The notes: generated from the letters alone by a model not told the origin. Positions 48,354 to 58,396 are shown, counted from the stretch's first letter. The stretch is 64,000 nt of DNA from Nocardioides nematodiphilus (GCF_020216525.1 NZ_JAIWOY010000002.1:434001-498000), one strand, 5' to 3'. Translations and numbers: made by a program.

Positions 48354-49744
48354 GCGTCGATACGAGGATCTTCGCCGACTACCTGACCCGGACGCGCTGG
48401 TTCGCCGGCAAGGGCCGGTCCTTCGAGATCGGCCAGGTCCGGGTGCTCGGCGAGGTGCCCTGCCGCGCCGACGAGGGCCCGTCCGTCGTGATCCACCTCG
48501 TCGAGGTGCGCTTCACCGACGACGAGGCCGGGAGCGAGCTATACCAGGTGCCGCTCGCCTTCTACGAGCAGCCGCAGGGCCGTCTCGACCACGCCTTCGT
48601 CGGCTGGTGGGAGGACGACGAGCGTGGGTGGGTGCACGCCTACGACGCGCTGCACGACCGCGAGGCGATGGCCTGCTGGCTGCGCTCCTTCGACGAGGGA
48701 GCAACCAGCGACGCGCTCGAGTTCCACCGCCTCCCTGGGCACGACCTCGACCTGAGCACGCACTCCACGCTCTTCGCCGGCCAGCAGTCGAACTCCTCGG
48801 TCGCCTACGGCGAGGACTCGATCATGAAGGTGTTCCGGAAGGTCACGCCGGGGATCAACCCCGACATCGAGATCCACGAGGTGCTGACCAAGGCGGAGAG
48901 CACCCACATCGCCGATCTGTACGGCTGGGTGGAGGGCACCGCAGACCTCGGCAGCGGCCCCGAGACCCTGCATCTGGCGATGCTGCAACGCTTCCTGCGG
49001 ACCGCCACCGACGGCTGGGACCTGGCGCTCGCGTCGGTGCGCAACATGTTCGCCGAGCCCGAGGTCCACGCCTCGGCCTCCGGCGGGGACTTCGCCGCCG
49101 AGGCGGCGCGGCTCGGGGAGGCGCTCGCCGAGGTGCACCGCGACCTGGTCGCGCACTTCCCGGTGACCACGGCCTCGGCCACCGACCTGGCCGCGGGCAT
49201 GACCGAGCGCCTGGAGGCCGCGATCGCGGCGGTCCCGGAGCTGGCCCCGTACGACGGCGCGCTGCGATCGGTCTTCGCCAAGGTGGCCGATCTGGGCGAG
49301 ATCCAGGTCCAGCGCATCCACGGTGACCTGCACCTGGGCCAGACGCTGCGCACGTCGCTGGGCTGGAAGTTCGTCGACTTCGAGGGCGAGCCGGCCAAGC
49401 CGCTGCTCGTACGCTCGCTGCCGGACTCGCCGTGGCGCGACGTCGCGGGCATGCTGCGCTCCTTCGACTACGCCCCGCACGTGGTGATGCACCAGTTCCC
49501 CGACCTCGACCCCGAGGTCACCACCGACCTCGAGACGCTGCTCCACCAGCGGGTCGAGGAGTGGGCGCATCGCGCCCGCAACCACTTCCTGGTCGCCTAC
49601 GGGGGCGACCTCTCGGACGAGCAGCGACTCCTGCTCGACGCGTACGTGGCCGACAAGGCCGTGTACGAGACCGTCTACGAAGCGCGCAACCGCCCGACGT
49701 GGATCGACATCCCGCTGGCGGCGGTAGCGCGGATCGGAGCCTGA
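48350..49744 (+). CDS. mak: Maltokinase (Mak/Pep2)
   Basis: 464 residues, GTG start. An N-terminal cap ([13 protein letters not shown] at 13-25) then an aminoglycoside-phosphotransferase-like fold with HGDLHLGQ (catalytic Asp326) and VDFEGEP as the metal site. It phosphorylates maltose to maltose 1-phosphate, the GlgE donor. Overlaps treS by 4 bp and glgB by 1 bp. Confidence 0.94.
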
Positions 49745-51633
49745 TGCCCAACGAATCGCACACCGTGTCCGCGCACGGCCTCGGCGAGATCGACATCCAC
49801 CTGATCAACGAGGGCCGCCACGAGCAGCTCTGGGACGCCCTCGGCGCGCACGTCAGCGCCGAGGGGACCCACTTCGCCGTCTGGGCGCCCAACGCCCAGG
49901 AGGTGCAGGTCGCCGGGGAGTTCAACGACTGGACCGGTGCCGCGCACACGATGACGCGCCTGGGCACGTCGGGGGTCTGGGAGATCTTCGTGCCCGGCGT
50001 CGGCAGCGGCGCCCACTACGCGTACATGGTCCGCGGGGCCGACGGCGAGTGGCGCGCGAAGGCCGACCCGATGGCCCGCTTCGCCGAGGTGCCGCCGGCG
50101 ACCTCGTCGCGGACGTGGGCGTCCGAGTACGAGTGGGGCGATCAGGCCTGGCAGGAGAGCAAGGGCGAGCGGCAGCGGATCGACCGGCCGATGTCGGTCT
50201 ACGAGGTGCACCTGGCCTCGTGGCGCCGCGGGCGCAGCTATCGCGACCTGGCCGACGAGCTGGTCGGCTACGTCTCCGACCTGGGCTTCACCCACGTCGA
50301 GCTGATGCCGGTGATGCAACACCCGTTCGGCGGCAGCTGGGGCTATCACGTGACCGGCTACTTCGCGCCGGACAGCCGGTTCGGGACCCCGGACGACTTC
50401 CGGTATCTCGTCGACCGGCTGCACCAGGCCGGCGTCGGCGTCATCCTCGACTGGGTGCCGGGCCACTTCGCCACCGACGAGTGGGCGCTGGCGCGCTTCG
50501 ACGGCACCCCGCTGTACGAGCACCCGGACCCGCGCAAGGGCTGGCACGCCGAATGGGGCTCGCACATCTTCGACTTCGGCCGGCCCGAGGTGCGCAACTT
50601 CCTGTACGCGAACGCCGCGTACTGGCTCGAGGAGTTCCACGCCGACGGCCTGCGCGTCGACGGCGTCGCCTCGATGCTCTACCTGGACTACGGCCGCAAC
50701 GCCGGCGAGTGGCTGCCCAACCGCCACGGCGGGCACGAGCACCTCGAGGCCGTCGAGTTCCTCCAGGAGATGAACGCGACCTCCTACAAGCGCACCCCCG
50801 GCATCACCACGATCGCCGAGGAGTCGACCGCTTGGCCCGGCGTCACCGCGCCCACCGACGGCGGCGGGCTCGGCTTCGGCTTCAAGTGGAACATGGGCTG
50901 GATGCACGACACGCTCTCCTACCTGAAGCACGACCCCGTGCACCGCTCCCACCACCACGGCGAGCTGACCTTCGGCCTCTCGTACGCGTGGTCGGAGAAC
51001 TACGTGCTACCGCTGTCGCACGACGAGGTCGTGCACGGCAAGGGCTCCCTGCTGCGCAAGATGCCCGGCGACCGGTGGCAGCAGCTGGCCACCCTGCGGG
51101 CCTACTACGCCTTCATGTGGGCCCACCCCGGCAAGCAGCTGCTCTTCATGGGCTGCGAGATCGCCCAGGAGTCCGAGTGGGCCGAGTCGCGCGAGCTGGA
51201 TTGGTGGCTGCTGGACCACCCCGAGCACCTGGGGATGCACCGCACGGTCAAGGAGCTCAACGCGCGCTACCGCGAGACCCCCGCGCTGTGGGAGCAGGAC
51301 GGCTCGCCGGAGGGCTTCGGCTGGCTCGTCGGCGACGACGCGGCCAACAACGTCCTCGCGTTCGTCCGGTACGGGTCCTCGAGCGATGCGGAGCCGCTGG
51401 TGTGCGTCACCAACTTCTCCCCGGTCCCGCGCCACGGCTATGTCATCGGCCTGCCGTCGACCGGCACCTGGGAGGAGGTGCTCAACACCGACGCCGAGAC
51501 CTACGGCGGCTCCGGCGTGGGCAACCTCGGTGCGGTCGAGGCGACCGACGAGCCGTCCCACGGCCAGCCGGCCAGCGCCTCGATCACCATCCCGCCGCTC
51601 GGCACGGTCTGGCTGCGCCCCGCCGCCTCCTGA
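49744..51633 (+). CDS. glgB: 1,4-alpha-glucan branching enzyme
   Basis: 629 residues from the ATG at 49744; the frame is open upstream but only as a shadow of mak. CBM48 near 30-115 ([20 protein letters not shown]), barrel with nucleophile Asp306 ([10 protein letters not shown]) and Glu359 (TIAEEST), later [12 protein letters not shown] and [10 protein letters not shown]. It makes alpha-1,6 branches in the glucan. Last gene of the coupled operon. Confidence 0.96.
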   Translation: MPNESHTVSAHGLGEIDIHLINEGRHEQLWDALGAHVSAEGTHFAVWAPNAQEVQVAGEFNDWTGAAHTMTRLGTSGVWEIFVPGVGSGAHYAYMVRGADGEWRAKADPMARFAEVPPATSSRTWASEYEWGDQAWQESKGERQRIDRPMSVYEVHLASWRRGRSYRDLADELVGYVSDLGFTHVELMPVMQHPFGGSWGYHVTGYFAPDSRFGTPDDFRYLVDRLHQAGVGVILDWVPGHFATDEWALARFDGTPLYEHPDPRKGWHAEWGSHIFDFGRPEVRNFLYANAAYWLEEFHADGLRVDGVASMLYLDYGRNAGEWLPNRHGGHEHLEAVEFLQEMNATSYKRTPGITTIAEESTAWPGVTAPTDGGGLGFGFKWNMGWMHDTLSYLKHDPVHRSHHHGELTFGLSYAWSENYVLPLSHDEVVHGKGSLLRKMPGDRWQQLATLRAYYAFMWAHPGKQLLFMGCEIAQESEWAESRELDWWLLDHPEHLGMHRTVKELNARYRETPALWEQDGSPEGFGWLVGDDAANNVLAFVRYGSSSDAEPLVCVTNFSPVPRHGYVIGLPSTGTWEEVLNTDAETYGGSGVGNLGAVEATDEPSHGQPASASITIPPLGTVWLRPAAS

Positions 51634-51653
51634 CGCGCCGATAGGGTGGGCGC

Positions 51654-52430
51654 GTGACCGAGGAGCCGCTGACGATCGTGACGACGGTGGCCGACGGGGT
51701 CGCCCGGATCGAGTGGCCCGCCTACGTGCCGGCCTCGGTCGTACGGCGCGAGGTGGCGGCGGCCCTGACCGCGCACGCCCGCGTCGAGGTGCTGCTCGAC
51801 CCGCGCGACGAGACCGCGCAGCGGGTCGCGGCCTGGGCCGGGATGCAGCGCGAGGGCACCATGCGTGGCGTCACCGTCTCCGGTGAGCCCCAGGACCGGC
51901 TGGTCTACGCCCGGCTGGCCTCCGACGTCCCGCTCGAGGACCCGCAGAGCTTCCGCTCGCTGCTCAACTCCTTCCTGCCCCGCAAACGCGCGATCGGGCA
52001 GATGCTGGTGCGCGACGATCAGGACCGTGTCCTGCTGTGCCAGCTCACGTACAAGAAGGACTGGGACCTGCCCGGCGGCGTCGTCGAGCTCAACGAGTCG
52101 CCCCGCCTCGCGGTCAGCCGCGAGCTGGAGGAGGAGCTCGGCGTCGAGATCCCCGCGGGCGAGCTGCTGCTCACCGACTGGCTGCCGCCGTGGAGCGGTT
52201 GGGACGACGCGGTCTGCCTGGTCTTCGACGGCGGCGTCCAGCCCGCGGACCTGGCCGCGGAGCTGGTGCTGCAGCCCAACGAGATCCGGGCCGCGGAGTT
52301 CAAGACGATGGCCGAGGTCCGCGAGCTCGCCGCCGACTTTACCGCGCGGCGGATCGAGTCGGCGCTAGCGCGGGCGCACGGGCGCGGGGCGCCGTACACC
52401 GAGAGCGGCCGGGCGCACCCGGAGGCGTAG
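51654..52430 (+). CDS. Nudix hydrolase with N-terminal GNAT-like fragment
   Basis: 258 residues, GTG start. Perfect Nudix box GGVVELNESPRLAVSREL then EEELGV at about 139-162. Before it, residues 30-80 resemble the last part of a GNAT acetyltransferase (ETAQRVAAWAGMQREGTMRG then DRLVYARLAS), without the acetyl-CoA loop. So a fused or degenerate N-terminal domain. Nudix enzymes cleave nucleoside diphosphate derivatives; substrate unknown. Its 3' end overlaps the convergent EamA gene by 66 bp. Confidence 0.85.
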   Translation: MTEEPLTIVTTVADGVARIEWPAYVPASVVRREVAAALTAHARVEVLLDPRDETAQRVAAWAGMQREGTMRGVTVSGEPQDRLVYARLASDVPLEDPQSFRSLLNSFLPRKRAIGQMLVRDDQDRVLLCQLTYKKDWDLPGGVVELNESPRLAVSRELEEELGVEIPAGELLLTDWLPPWSGWDDAVCLVFDGGVQPADLAAELVLQPNEIRAAEFKTMAEVRELAADFTARRIESALARAHGRGAPYTESGRAHPEA

Positions 52431-53291
52431 GACGCCCTGGGCGATCATCACGCCCAGGATCAGCAGCGCCGCGCCCGCGAGCTCGGCGGCGTTCGGGACC
52501 TCCCCCTGCAGCGTCCACGCCGACGCGATCGCCACCGGCGGCACCAGCAGGATCCACGGCACCACCCGGTGCGAGGGGTGCCGGGCCAGCAGGGTGTTGA
52601 AGATGCCGTACGCGACCAGGGTGCTCATCACGACCGTGTAGACGGTCGAGACCCCGCCGCGCCAGCCGAGGTGGACGATCCCCTGCCCGACCGCCGAGGG
52701 GCCGTCGAGCAGCAGCGAGAGGCCCAGCAGCGGCACCGGCACGATGAGCGCCGACCAGACCACGAGGCCGAGACCGCCCGGCACCCGAGCGGCACGGGCG
52801 ATGACGTTGCCGATGCCCCACGACAGGCCGGCCGCGACGCAGAGCAACAGTGCCCCGAGCGGAACGTGACCGCCACGGCCGAGGGCGACGGTGACCAGGC
52901 CGACCACGCCCAGGCTGATGCCGAGGACCTGGGCCGAGCTCACCCGCTCGCCCAGTGCGCCGGCCGCGATCACGATCGTGAAGACGACCTGCGACTGGAG
53001 CACCAGCGCGGCCAGGCCCGGCGGCATCCCGGCGTGCATCGCGGCGTAGAGGAAGCCGAACTGGCCCATGCTCATGAACGTGCCGACCAGCAGGATCGTG
53101 CGCCACGGTGCCTGCGGCCGCGGGACGAAGAGCAGCGCCGGGAACGCCACCAGGGCGAACCGGATCGCCGCGAAGAGCAGCGCCGGGACGTGGTGCCCGC
53201 CCCGCGGCGCCATCCCCCAGTCGATGACGACGAAGTTGAAGCCCCAGATGCAGGCGACCAGGGCGGCGAGGAGCGAGTCACGGCGGCTCAT
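52365..53291 (-). CDS. EamA-family exporter (cysteine/O-acetylserine exporter type)
   Basis: 308 residues from the ATG at 53291 (MSRRDSLLAALVACIWGFNF); two earlier ATGs at 53300 and 53318 are possible. Ten membrane helices in two EamA repeats. The line of residues strongly recalls E. coli EamA, including GMPPGLAALVLQSQ and VVWSALIVPVPLL. Probably exports an amino-acid intermediate. Divergent from a LysR gene, which likely controls it. It overlaps the Nudix gene by 66 bp at the 3' end. Confidence 0.88.
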   Translation of the reverse strand: MSRRDSLLAALVACIWGFNFVVIDWGMAPRGGHHVPALLFAAIRFALVAFPALLFVPRPQAPWRTILLVGTFMSMGQFGFLYAAMHAGMPPGLAALVLQSQVVFTIVIAAGALGERVSSAQVLGISLGVVGLVTVALGRGGHVPLGALLLCVAAGLSWGIGNVIARAARVPGGLGLVVWSALIVPVPLLGLSLLLDGPSAVGQGIVHLGWRGGVSTVYTVVMSTLVAYGIFNTLLARHPSHRVVPWILLVPPVAIASAWTLQGEVPNAAELAGAALLILGVMIAQGVLRLRVRPAALGVRRPAPVRPR

Positions 53292-53364
53292 GGCATCCAT
53301 CGTCGCCGCCACAACCATGAAGGACCAGCGAATAGAATTGCACCCAACCCGTTAGCATCGCTTC

Positions 53365-54267
53365 ATGATCGATCTGGATGCGCTGGTCTCCCTGCGCGCC
53401 GTCGCCACCCACGGCTCAGTGGTCGCGGCGGCCGAGGCACTCGGCTACACGCCGAGCGCGGTCTCCCAGCAGGTCAAGCGCCTGGAGCGCAGCGCCGGCG
53501 TGCCGGTCCTCGAGCGCGTCGGCCGCGGCGTGATGCTCACCCGCCACGGACGCCATCTGGTCGAGCACGGCACCCGGCTGCTCGCCGACCTCGAGGAGCT
53601 CGAGGCGGGCCTGCACCAGCAGGCCGAGACGGTCGCCGGCGATGTACGGCTCGCGGTCTTCTCCACCGCCACTCGGGGCCTCGTCGCGCCGACGCTGCCC
53701 ACGATCCTCGCCCAGCACCCCGCCCTGCGCGTCGCACTCGTCGAGAGCGAGCCCTGGGACACCATCGACCTCATCGCCCGCGGCGAGGCCGATCTCGGCC
53801 TGGTGCACAGCTGGGGCGACGTCGCGCTCCAGATCCCCGATCACCTGGCCGCGACGCGGGTCGGGCTCGATCTGGCCGAGGTGATCATGCCGCGCACGCA
53901 CCGGCTCGCGGACCGCGCGGCGCTGACCCCGAAGGACCTCGTCGAGGAGGGCTGGATCGCCACGCCCGAGGGGACGATCTGTCGCCAGTGGCTCAACCGG
54001 ATGTACGTCGGCACCGGGCGCCTCCCCCGCCTCGCGCACGTCGCGATGGAGTTCGACTCCCACCTCGCGCTCGTGCGGGCCGGCCTGGGCGTCGCGCTCA
54101 TCCCACGGTTGGGCCGGGCGCCACTGGCCGACGACCTCGTCGCGGTGCCGATGACCGATCCCGTGCCGACCCGTGCCGTGGTCGCCCTGCACCGGCGCAG
54201 CATGGCCGACTCCCCCACGATCGCCGCCCTGCTGGGCGCGCTGTGTGAGGCGGGCGCCCGGCTGTGA
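53365..54267 (+). CDS. LysR-family transcriptional regulator
   Basis: 300 residues. HTH about 3-60 (LRAVATHGSVVAAAEALGYT then PSAVSQQVKRLE), followed by an effector domain. Divergent from eamA across 73 bp. Its stop codon TGA (54265-54267) is the TGA inside a unit of the 22-bp repeat described at 54259, so the repeat forms the end of the protein (GARL). Confidence 0.9.
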   Translation: MIDLDALVSLRAVATHGSVVAAAEALGYTPSAVSQQVKRLERSAGVPVLERVGRGVMLTRHGRHLVEHGTRLLADLEELEAGLHQQAETVAGDVRLAVFSTATRGLVAPTLPTILAQHPALRVALVESEPWDTIDLIARGEADLGLVHSWGDVALQIPDHLAATRVGLDLAEVIMPRTHRLADRAALTPKDLVEEGWIATPEGTICRQWLNRMYVGTGRLPRLAHVAMEFDSHLALVRAGLGVALIPRLGRAPLADDLVAVPMTDPVPTRAVVALHRRSMADSPTIAALLGALCEAGARL

Positions 54268-54324
54268 CCTCTCGTCCCGCAGGAAGTGACCTCTCGAGCC
54301 GCGAGAAGTGACCTCTCGACCTCA
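54259..54324. repeat. 22-bp palindrome-bearing repeat array (locus B)
   Basis: Units start at 54259, 54281 and 54303, again exactly 22 bp apart. The second and third have the GAGAAGTGACCTCTC-type core (AGGAAGTGACCTCTCG and GAGAAGTGACCTCTCG) with the GAGCCGC spacer seen at locus A. The array fills the convergent gap between the LysR stop and the stop of the thioredoxin-like gene. Confidence 0.85.
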
Positions 54325-55266
54325 GAAGAGCGCCGAGGCGAGGGCGCGCCGCCCGCTCAGCACCCGCGGGTCCTCGTTGCCGACGGCGCCGAAGAGCCCG
54401 ATCAGGTGCTCGCGAGCCGCGTTGCGCTCGTCGCCCGCCGCACGGGTGACCAGGGCGATGAGCCGCTGGAAGGCCTCGTCCACCCGGCCCATGACCAGGT
54501 CCAGGTCGGCGGCGAGGGTCTGCGCCTCGACGTTGTCGGGCTCCGCCTCGGCCGCGGCCAGCGCCGCGTCGGCGTCGACGCCGGCGGTGCGCTGGAGCAC
54601 CTTCGCCATCGCCAGACCGGCCGCCGCCTCGGCGTCGGCCGGGTTGGCGTCGACGAGCTTCTGGTACTCGGCGACGGCTCGGTCGATGTCGCCCTCACCG
54701 AGCGCGTCCTGGGCCGCGGCGTAGCGCGGGTCGACGTACTCCTCGTCGCCCTCGGGCGCCTCGACGCGGCGCGGCTGGTGCCGGCCGGTGAGGCCCGACG
54801 CGGTCAGCTGCTGCGCGACCTGGGTGAGCATGGTGCGCAGCTGCTCGAGGGGGACGACGTCCTGCAGCAGCGGCTGCGGGCGCCCGTCGATGACCGCGAC
54901 GACCAGCGGGATCGAGGGGATCTGCATCGCCTGGGCGATCTCCGGGGCGGTGTCGATGTCGACCAGGCCGACCAGGAACCGGCCCTCGAACTCGTCCGAC
55001 AGCGTGCGGACGTCGGCCGCGAGCTGGGCCGACTCGGGCATCCGGGTCGGCGAGTAGAACGCGAGGAGCACCGGGGCGTGCATCGACGCCTCCAGGGTGC
55101 TCTGGAAGTTGTCGCGCCCGATCTCGACGCTGTACGCGGTGCCACCGGCTGCCGCGGCGCCGTCGGCGGGGGCACCGGGGCCCGGCCCGCCCGCGGGCGG
55201 CTGCGCGGGGCGCTGGAGGGCGCCGAGGTCGATCGCTCCAGGACGGGAGAACGGCTGCTGCGTCAT
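54322..55266 (-). CDS. Thioredoxin-like TPR protein (YbbN/CnoX-like) without CxxC
   Basis: 314 residues. A Pro/Gly/Ala-rich N-terminal 40 residues, then a thioredoxin fold (about 45-150) in which the CxxC position reads YSPTRMPES (71-79), with no cysteine. A TPR-like helical half follows (about 175-310). In E. coli CnoX is a redox-triggered chaperone; this protein has no cysteine to oxidise there, so a constitutive holdase is more likely. Ends within the repeat array; a 3 x 30 bp repeat lies upstream. Confidence 0.85.
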   Translation of the reverse strand: MTQQPFSRPGAIDLGALQRPAQPPAGGPGPGAPADGAAAAGGTAYSVEIGRDNFQSTLEASMHAPVLLAFYSPTRMPESAQLAADVRTLSDEFEGRFLVGLVDIDTAPEIAQAMQIPSIPLVVAVIDGRPQPLLQDVVPLEQLRTMLTQVAQQLTASGLTGRHQPRRVEAPEGDEEYVDPRYAAAQDALGEGDIDRAVAEYQKLVDANPADAEAAAGLAMAKVLQRTAGVDADAALAAAEAEPDNVEAQTLAADLDLVMGRVDEAFQRLIALVTRAAGDERNAAREHLIGLFGAVGNEDPRVLSGRRALASALF

Positions 55267-55310
55267 GCTCCGATCCTAGGAGACCAAGCGAGCGACAGCG
55301 CGAGCGAGGT

Positions 55311-55400
55311 ACGAGCTCTGGCGCTGGCCGCGAGCGCGGGACGAGCTCTGGCGCTGGCCGCGAGCGCGGGACGAGCTCTGGCGCTGGCCGCGAGCGCGGG
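55311..55400. repeat. Three exact 30-bp tandem repeats
   Basis: Three identical 30-bp units at 55311-55340, 55341-55370 and 55371-55400. Each opens ACGAGCTCTGGCGCTGGC and ends GAGCGCGGG. They occupy part of the 163-bp gap between the thioredoxin-like start and the PH-domain stop. The unit length is a multiple of three, so artefactual decapeptide repeats appear in several frames; no start or family supports a protein. Confidence 0.92.
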
Positions 55401-55429
55401 AGCCGCGTGCGCGAAGCGCACGCACGAGG

Positions 55430-55942
55430 TCACCCGACCCGGGGACCACGCAGGCCGGTGCGCTGGACCACCCGCTGGATCGTGAGGTCACGGTCGTCGG
55501 GACGCCCGACGTACCGGATCTCGCGCAGGCCCTGCTCCTGGGCGGCGGACTCGAAGATGAAGTGGCCGTAGCCGAAGATCCGCCCGGTGACAGGCTTGTC
55601 GACGGTGATGTCCAGGATGCGCGACAGCGGCATCGTGGCGAGCCGGGTCGAGAGCACGCCGTGGATGCGGAACACCCTCATGTTGGTGACGACGAAGCGG
55701 TCACGACGCTCGCGCAGGGTCGCCCAGCCCGCGTGCAGCGCCACCGCGCCGCCGGCGAGGAGGAGCACCCACGCGACGCCGATGCTGACCAGCAGCGAGG
55801 CGACGAGCAGCAGGAAGGCGACGAACGCCTCGAGGGCAGGGCGGACGAAGGCGACCCAGTGCCGTTCGACCTCGTCGACGACGACCTCGCCCTCCTCACG
55901 AAGGAGGTGTCGCCGGATGTCCGGCGACCCGAAGGCGCTCAT
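55430..55942 (-). CDS. PH-domain (YdbS-like) membrane protein
   Basis: 170 residues. Two adjacent membrane helices (about 36-54 and 56-71) separate a polar N-terminus from a bacterial PH-like domain with the strand RFVVTNMRVFRIHGVLSTR and a VDKPVTGRIFGYG turn. Family function unknown; pairs act in membrane stress in some bacteria. Starts 3 bp after the stop of the small membrane protein upstream (55946), so they are in one operon. Confidence 0.83.
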   Translation of the reverse strand: MSAFGSPDIRRHLLREEGEVVVDEVERHWVAFVRPALEAFVAFLLLVASLLVSIGVAWVLLLAGGAVALHAGWATLRERRDRFVVTNMRVFRIHGVLSTRLATMPLSRILDITVDKPVTGRIFGYGHFIFESAAQEQGLREIRYVGRPDDRDLTIQRVVQRTGLRGPRVG

Positions 55943-55945
55943 GAC

Positions 55946-56113
55946 CTAGTCGGACAGGTCCTGGACGAAGGAGATCGTCTTGGTCATGAAGGCCGACGCA
56001 CCGTCCCAGCCGTTGCTGCCCGCGCTCTTGGCGGTGTCGGCCAGGCCGTGGGGATCCTGGAAGAGCCAGAACCCGATAAAGAGCACGAGCACCCCGAGAA
56101 TCAGCTTCTTCAT
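55946..56113 (-). CDS. Small membrane-anchored protein
   Basis: 55 residues, below usual length cut-offs. N-terminal helix KKLILGVLVLFIGFWLF (2-18), then a polar, acidic tail ending SFVQDLSD. ATG at 56113. Third-position G/C bias and the 3-bp gap to the PH-domain gene argue for a real gene. Function unknown; the 66 bp before it holds only a small GAGCAC/GTGCTC hairpin that overlaps the meaB stop. Confidence 0.7.
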   Translation of the reverse strand: MKKLILGVLVLFIGFWLFQDPHGLADTAKSAGSNGWDGASAFMTKTISFVQDLSD

Positions 56114-56179
56114 GGGGCCTCATGATGCCGGTGTGACGCCTGGGATCGGTGGAGGCGCGCCCGAGCACACAGCCCGTGC

Positions 56180-57154
56180 TCAGCCGAGGAGGGTGTCGGC
56201 CGCTGCGTACGGGTCGAGCCGGCCGCCCGCGACCGCCGCCGAGAGCTCGTCGAGCCGGTCGCGACCCTGCAGCTCCCAGCGCGCGCGCAGTGCGGCCACC
56301 GCGATCGCCTCGATCTCCTCGCGCGCGCGGCGAGCGCGCCGTACGGCGAGCATGCCCGACCCGTCGAGCCAGGCGCGGTGCTCCGCGATGGCGGCGACGA
56401 GGTCGCCGAGCCCCATATGACTCTGCGCGGAGATGGGCAGCACCGCCGGCTTCCAGGCGCCCTCGGGACGCGCGGCGAGCGCGAGCATCCCGCGCAGGTC
56501 GCGCCGGACCTTCATCGCGCCGTCGCGGTCGGCCTTGTTGACGACGTAGAGGTCGCCGATCTCGAGGATCCCGGCCTTGGCGGCCTGGATGCCGTCGCCC
56601 ATGCCGGGCGCGAGCAGCACCAGGGTGGTGTCGGCGAGTCCGGCGATCTCGACCTCGGACTGGCCGACGCCGACGGTCTCCACGAGCACCACGTCGAAGC
56701 CGGCGCCGTCGAGCACCCGGATCGCCTGCGGCGTGCTCCACGCGAGGCCGCCGAGGTGACCGCGCGAGGCCATGGAGCGGATGTAGACGCCTCGGTCCCC
56801 CGCATGGTCGGTCATCCGGATCCGGTCGCCGAGCAGGGCCCCGCCGGAGAACGGCGAGGACGGGTCGACCGCCAGCACCGCGACCCGCTTGCCGGCCGCG
56901 CGCAGCTCGCGCACCAGCGCACTCGTGGTGGTCGACTTCCCGACGCCGGGGGCGCCGGTCAGCCCGATCACGTGCGCGTGCCCGACGTACGGGGACAGCG
57001 CCGCCATCACCTCGCGCAGGCGTCCCGTGGAGGCGTCGGAGGCGTCCTCGATGAGGGAGATCAAACGGGCGACCGCCCGCGAGGAACCCGGATCTCCGAG
57101 TCCTCCGCGGGCGGTCTCCACGAGGTCGGCGACCTCGATGTCGGTACGAGCCAT
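56180..57154 (-). CDS. meaB: Methylmalonyl-CoA mutase-associated GTPase MeaB
   Basis: 324 residues. P-loop GAPGVGKST at 67-75, switch region VDPSSPFSGGALLGDRIRM (95-113), G3 ETVGVGQSE and NKAD for guanine. It protects and reloads B12 in methylmalonyl-CoA mutase or related acyl-CoA mutases. Follows the thiolase gene by 21 bp on the same strand. The mutase subunits are not in the window. Confidence 0.95.
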   Translation of the reverse strand: MARTDIEVADLVETARGGLGDPGSSRAVARLISLIEDASDASTGRLREVMAALSPYVGHAHVIGLTGAPGVGKSTTTSALVRELRAAGKRVAVLAVDPSSPFSGGALLGDRIRMTDHAGDRGVYIRSMASRGHLGGLAWSTPQAIRVLDGAGFDVVLVETVGVGQSEVEIAGLADTTLVLLAPGMGDGIQAAKAGILEIGDLYVVNKADRDGAMKVRRDLRGMLALAARPEGAWKPAVLPISAQSHMGLGDLVAAIAEHRAWLDGSGMLAVRRARRAREEIEAIAVAALRARWELQGRDRLDELSAAVAGGRLDPYAAADTLLG

Positions 57155-57175
57155 CTCAGGCGTTCAGCGCGCCCG

Positions 57176-58360
57176 TCAGGCCTGCGGCACGCGGACGATC
57201 AGGGCGTCACCCTGGCCGCCGCCGCCACACAGGGCGGCCACACCGGTGCCGCCGCCACGACGCTTGAGCTCGTTGGCGACGTGCAGCACCACGCGGGTGC
57301 CGGACATGCCGAGCGGGTGGCCGAGCGCGATCGCGCCGCCGTTGACGTTGACGATGTCCTCGGAGATGCCGAGCTGCTGCGCCGACGCCATGCCGACCGC
57401 GGCGAAGGCCTCGTTGAACTCGACCAGGTCGAGATCGCTGGCCTGCAGGCCGGCCTTCTCGAGCGCCTTGGTGGTCGAGGCGGCGGGCTGCAGCTGCAGC
57501 GAGGAGTCCGGGCCGGCCGTCTGGCCGTGGGAGACGATCTCGCACAGGTAGTCGAGGCCGAGCTCCTCGGCCTTGGCCTTGCTCATCACGACGACCGCGG
57601 CAGCACCGTCGGAGATCTGCGAGGCCGAGCCCGCGGTGATGGTGCCCTCCTTGACCACCGGACGCAGCCCGGCGAGCGACTCCACCGTGGTGTCGGCACG
57701 CACGCCCTCGTCCTGGCTGACGACGACGTCGCCGCGGCGCGAGGAGATGGTGACCGGGACGATCTCGTCGTCGAAGACGCCGTTCTTCTGGGCGGCGGCG
57801 GCACGCTGGTGCGACTGCGCGGCGAAGGCGTCCTGCTCCTCGCGGGTGAACTTGTTCGACGCGGCGTTGCACGTGTCGGTCAGGTTGATCATGGCCTGCT
57901 TGGTGAACTGGTCGAAGAGCGCGTCGTAGACCATCGAGTCGACGAGCGTGGTGTCGCCGTACTTGAAGCCGTCGCGCGACTTCGGGAGCAGGTGCGGAGC
58001 GTTGGTCATCGACTCCATGCCGCCGGCGACGACGATGTCGTACTCGCCGGTGCGGATCATCTGGTCGGCCTGCGCGATCGCGTTGAGGCCGGAGAGACAC
58101 ACCTTGTTCGTGGTGATGGTCGGGACGCTCATCGGGATGCCGGCGCCGACGGCGGCGGTACGGGCCGGGTTCTGGCCGGCCCCGGCCTGGATGACCTGGC
58201 CCATGATCACGTACTCGACCTGCTCGGCGCTCACGCCGGCCTTCTCCAGAGCGCCCTTGATGGCGACCGCGCCGAGCTCGGCGGCGGAGAGGGACGACAG
58301 ACCACCCAGCAGGCGGCCGATCGGGGTGCGAGCCCCGGCGACGATGACGGTTCCGGACAT
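57176..58360 (-). CDS. Acetyl-CoA C-acetyltransferase (thiolase)
   Basis: 394 residues. Nucleophile Cys88 (TNKVCLSG), His348 in GHPLGMSG and Cys378 in [10 protein letters not shown]: full thiolase triad. It joins two acetyl-CoA to acetoacetyl-CoA, the first step toward crotonyl-CoA. Good ribosome site GGAGG before the ATG. A palindrome (58397-58410) 37 bp upstream resembles those of etfB and crotonyl-CoA reductase. Divergent from the epimerase gene. Confidence 0.95.
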   Translation of the reverse strand: MSGTVIVAGARTPIGRLLGGLSSLSAAELGAVAIKGALEKAGVSAEQVEYVIMGQVIQAGAGQNPARTAAVGAGIPMSVPTITTNKVCLSGLNAIAQADQMIRTGEYDIVVAGGMESMTNAPHLLPKSRDGFKYGDTTLVDSMVYDALFDQFTKQAMINLTDTCNAASNKFTREEQDAFAAQSHQRAAAAQKNGVFDDEIVPVTISSRRGDVVVSQDEGVRADTTVESLAGLRPVVKEGTITAGSASQISDGAAAVVVMSKAKAEELGLDYLCEIVSHGQTAGPDSSLQLQPAASTTKALEKAGLQASDLDLVEFNEAFAAVGMASAQQLGISEDIVNVNGGAIALGHPLGMSGTRVVLHVANELKRRGGGTGVAALCGGGGQGDALIVRVPQA

Positions 58361-58396
58361 GATGCCTCCAAGCTGAGCGGTCAGTGGGCTCCGACA

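Noticed and set aside
55276..55491. Short protein with a decapeptide repeat (RARGQRQSSS type)
   Set aside because: It is the translation of the 30-bp DNA repeat, readable in several frames, and it overlaps the end of the PH-domain gene.
56163..56181. Terminator after meaB
   Set aside because: Only a 6-bp GAGCAC/GTGCTC stem overlapping the stop codon; too weak to list as a feature.
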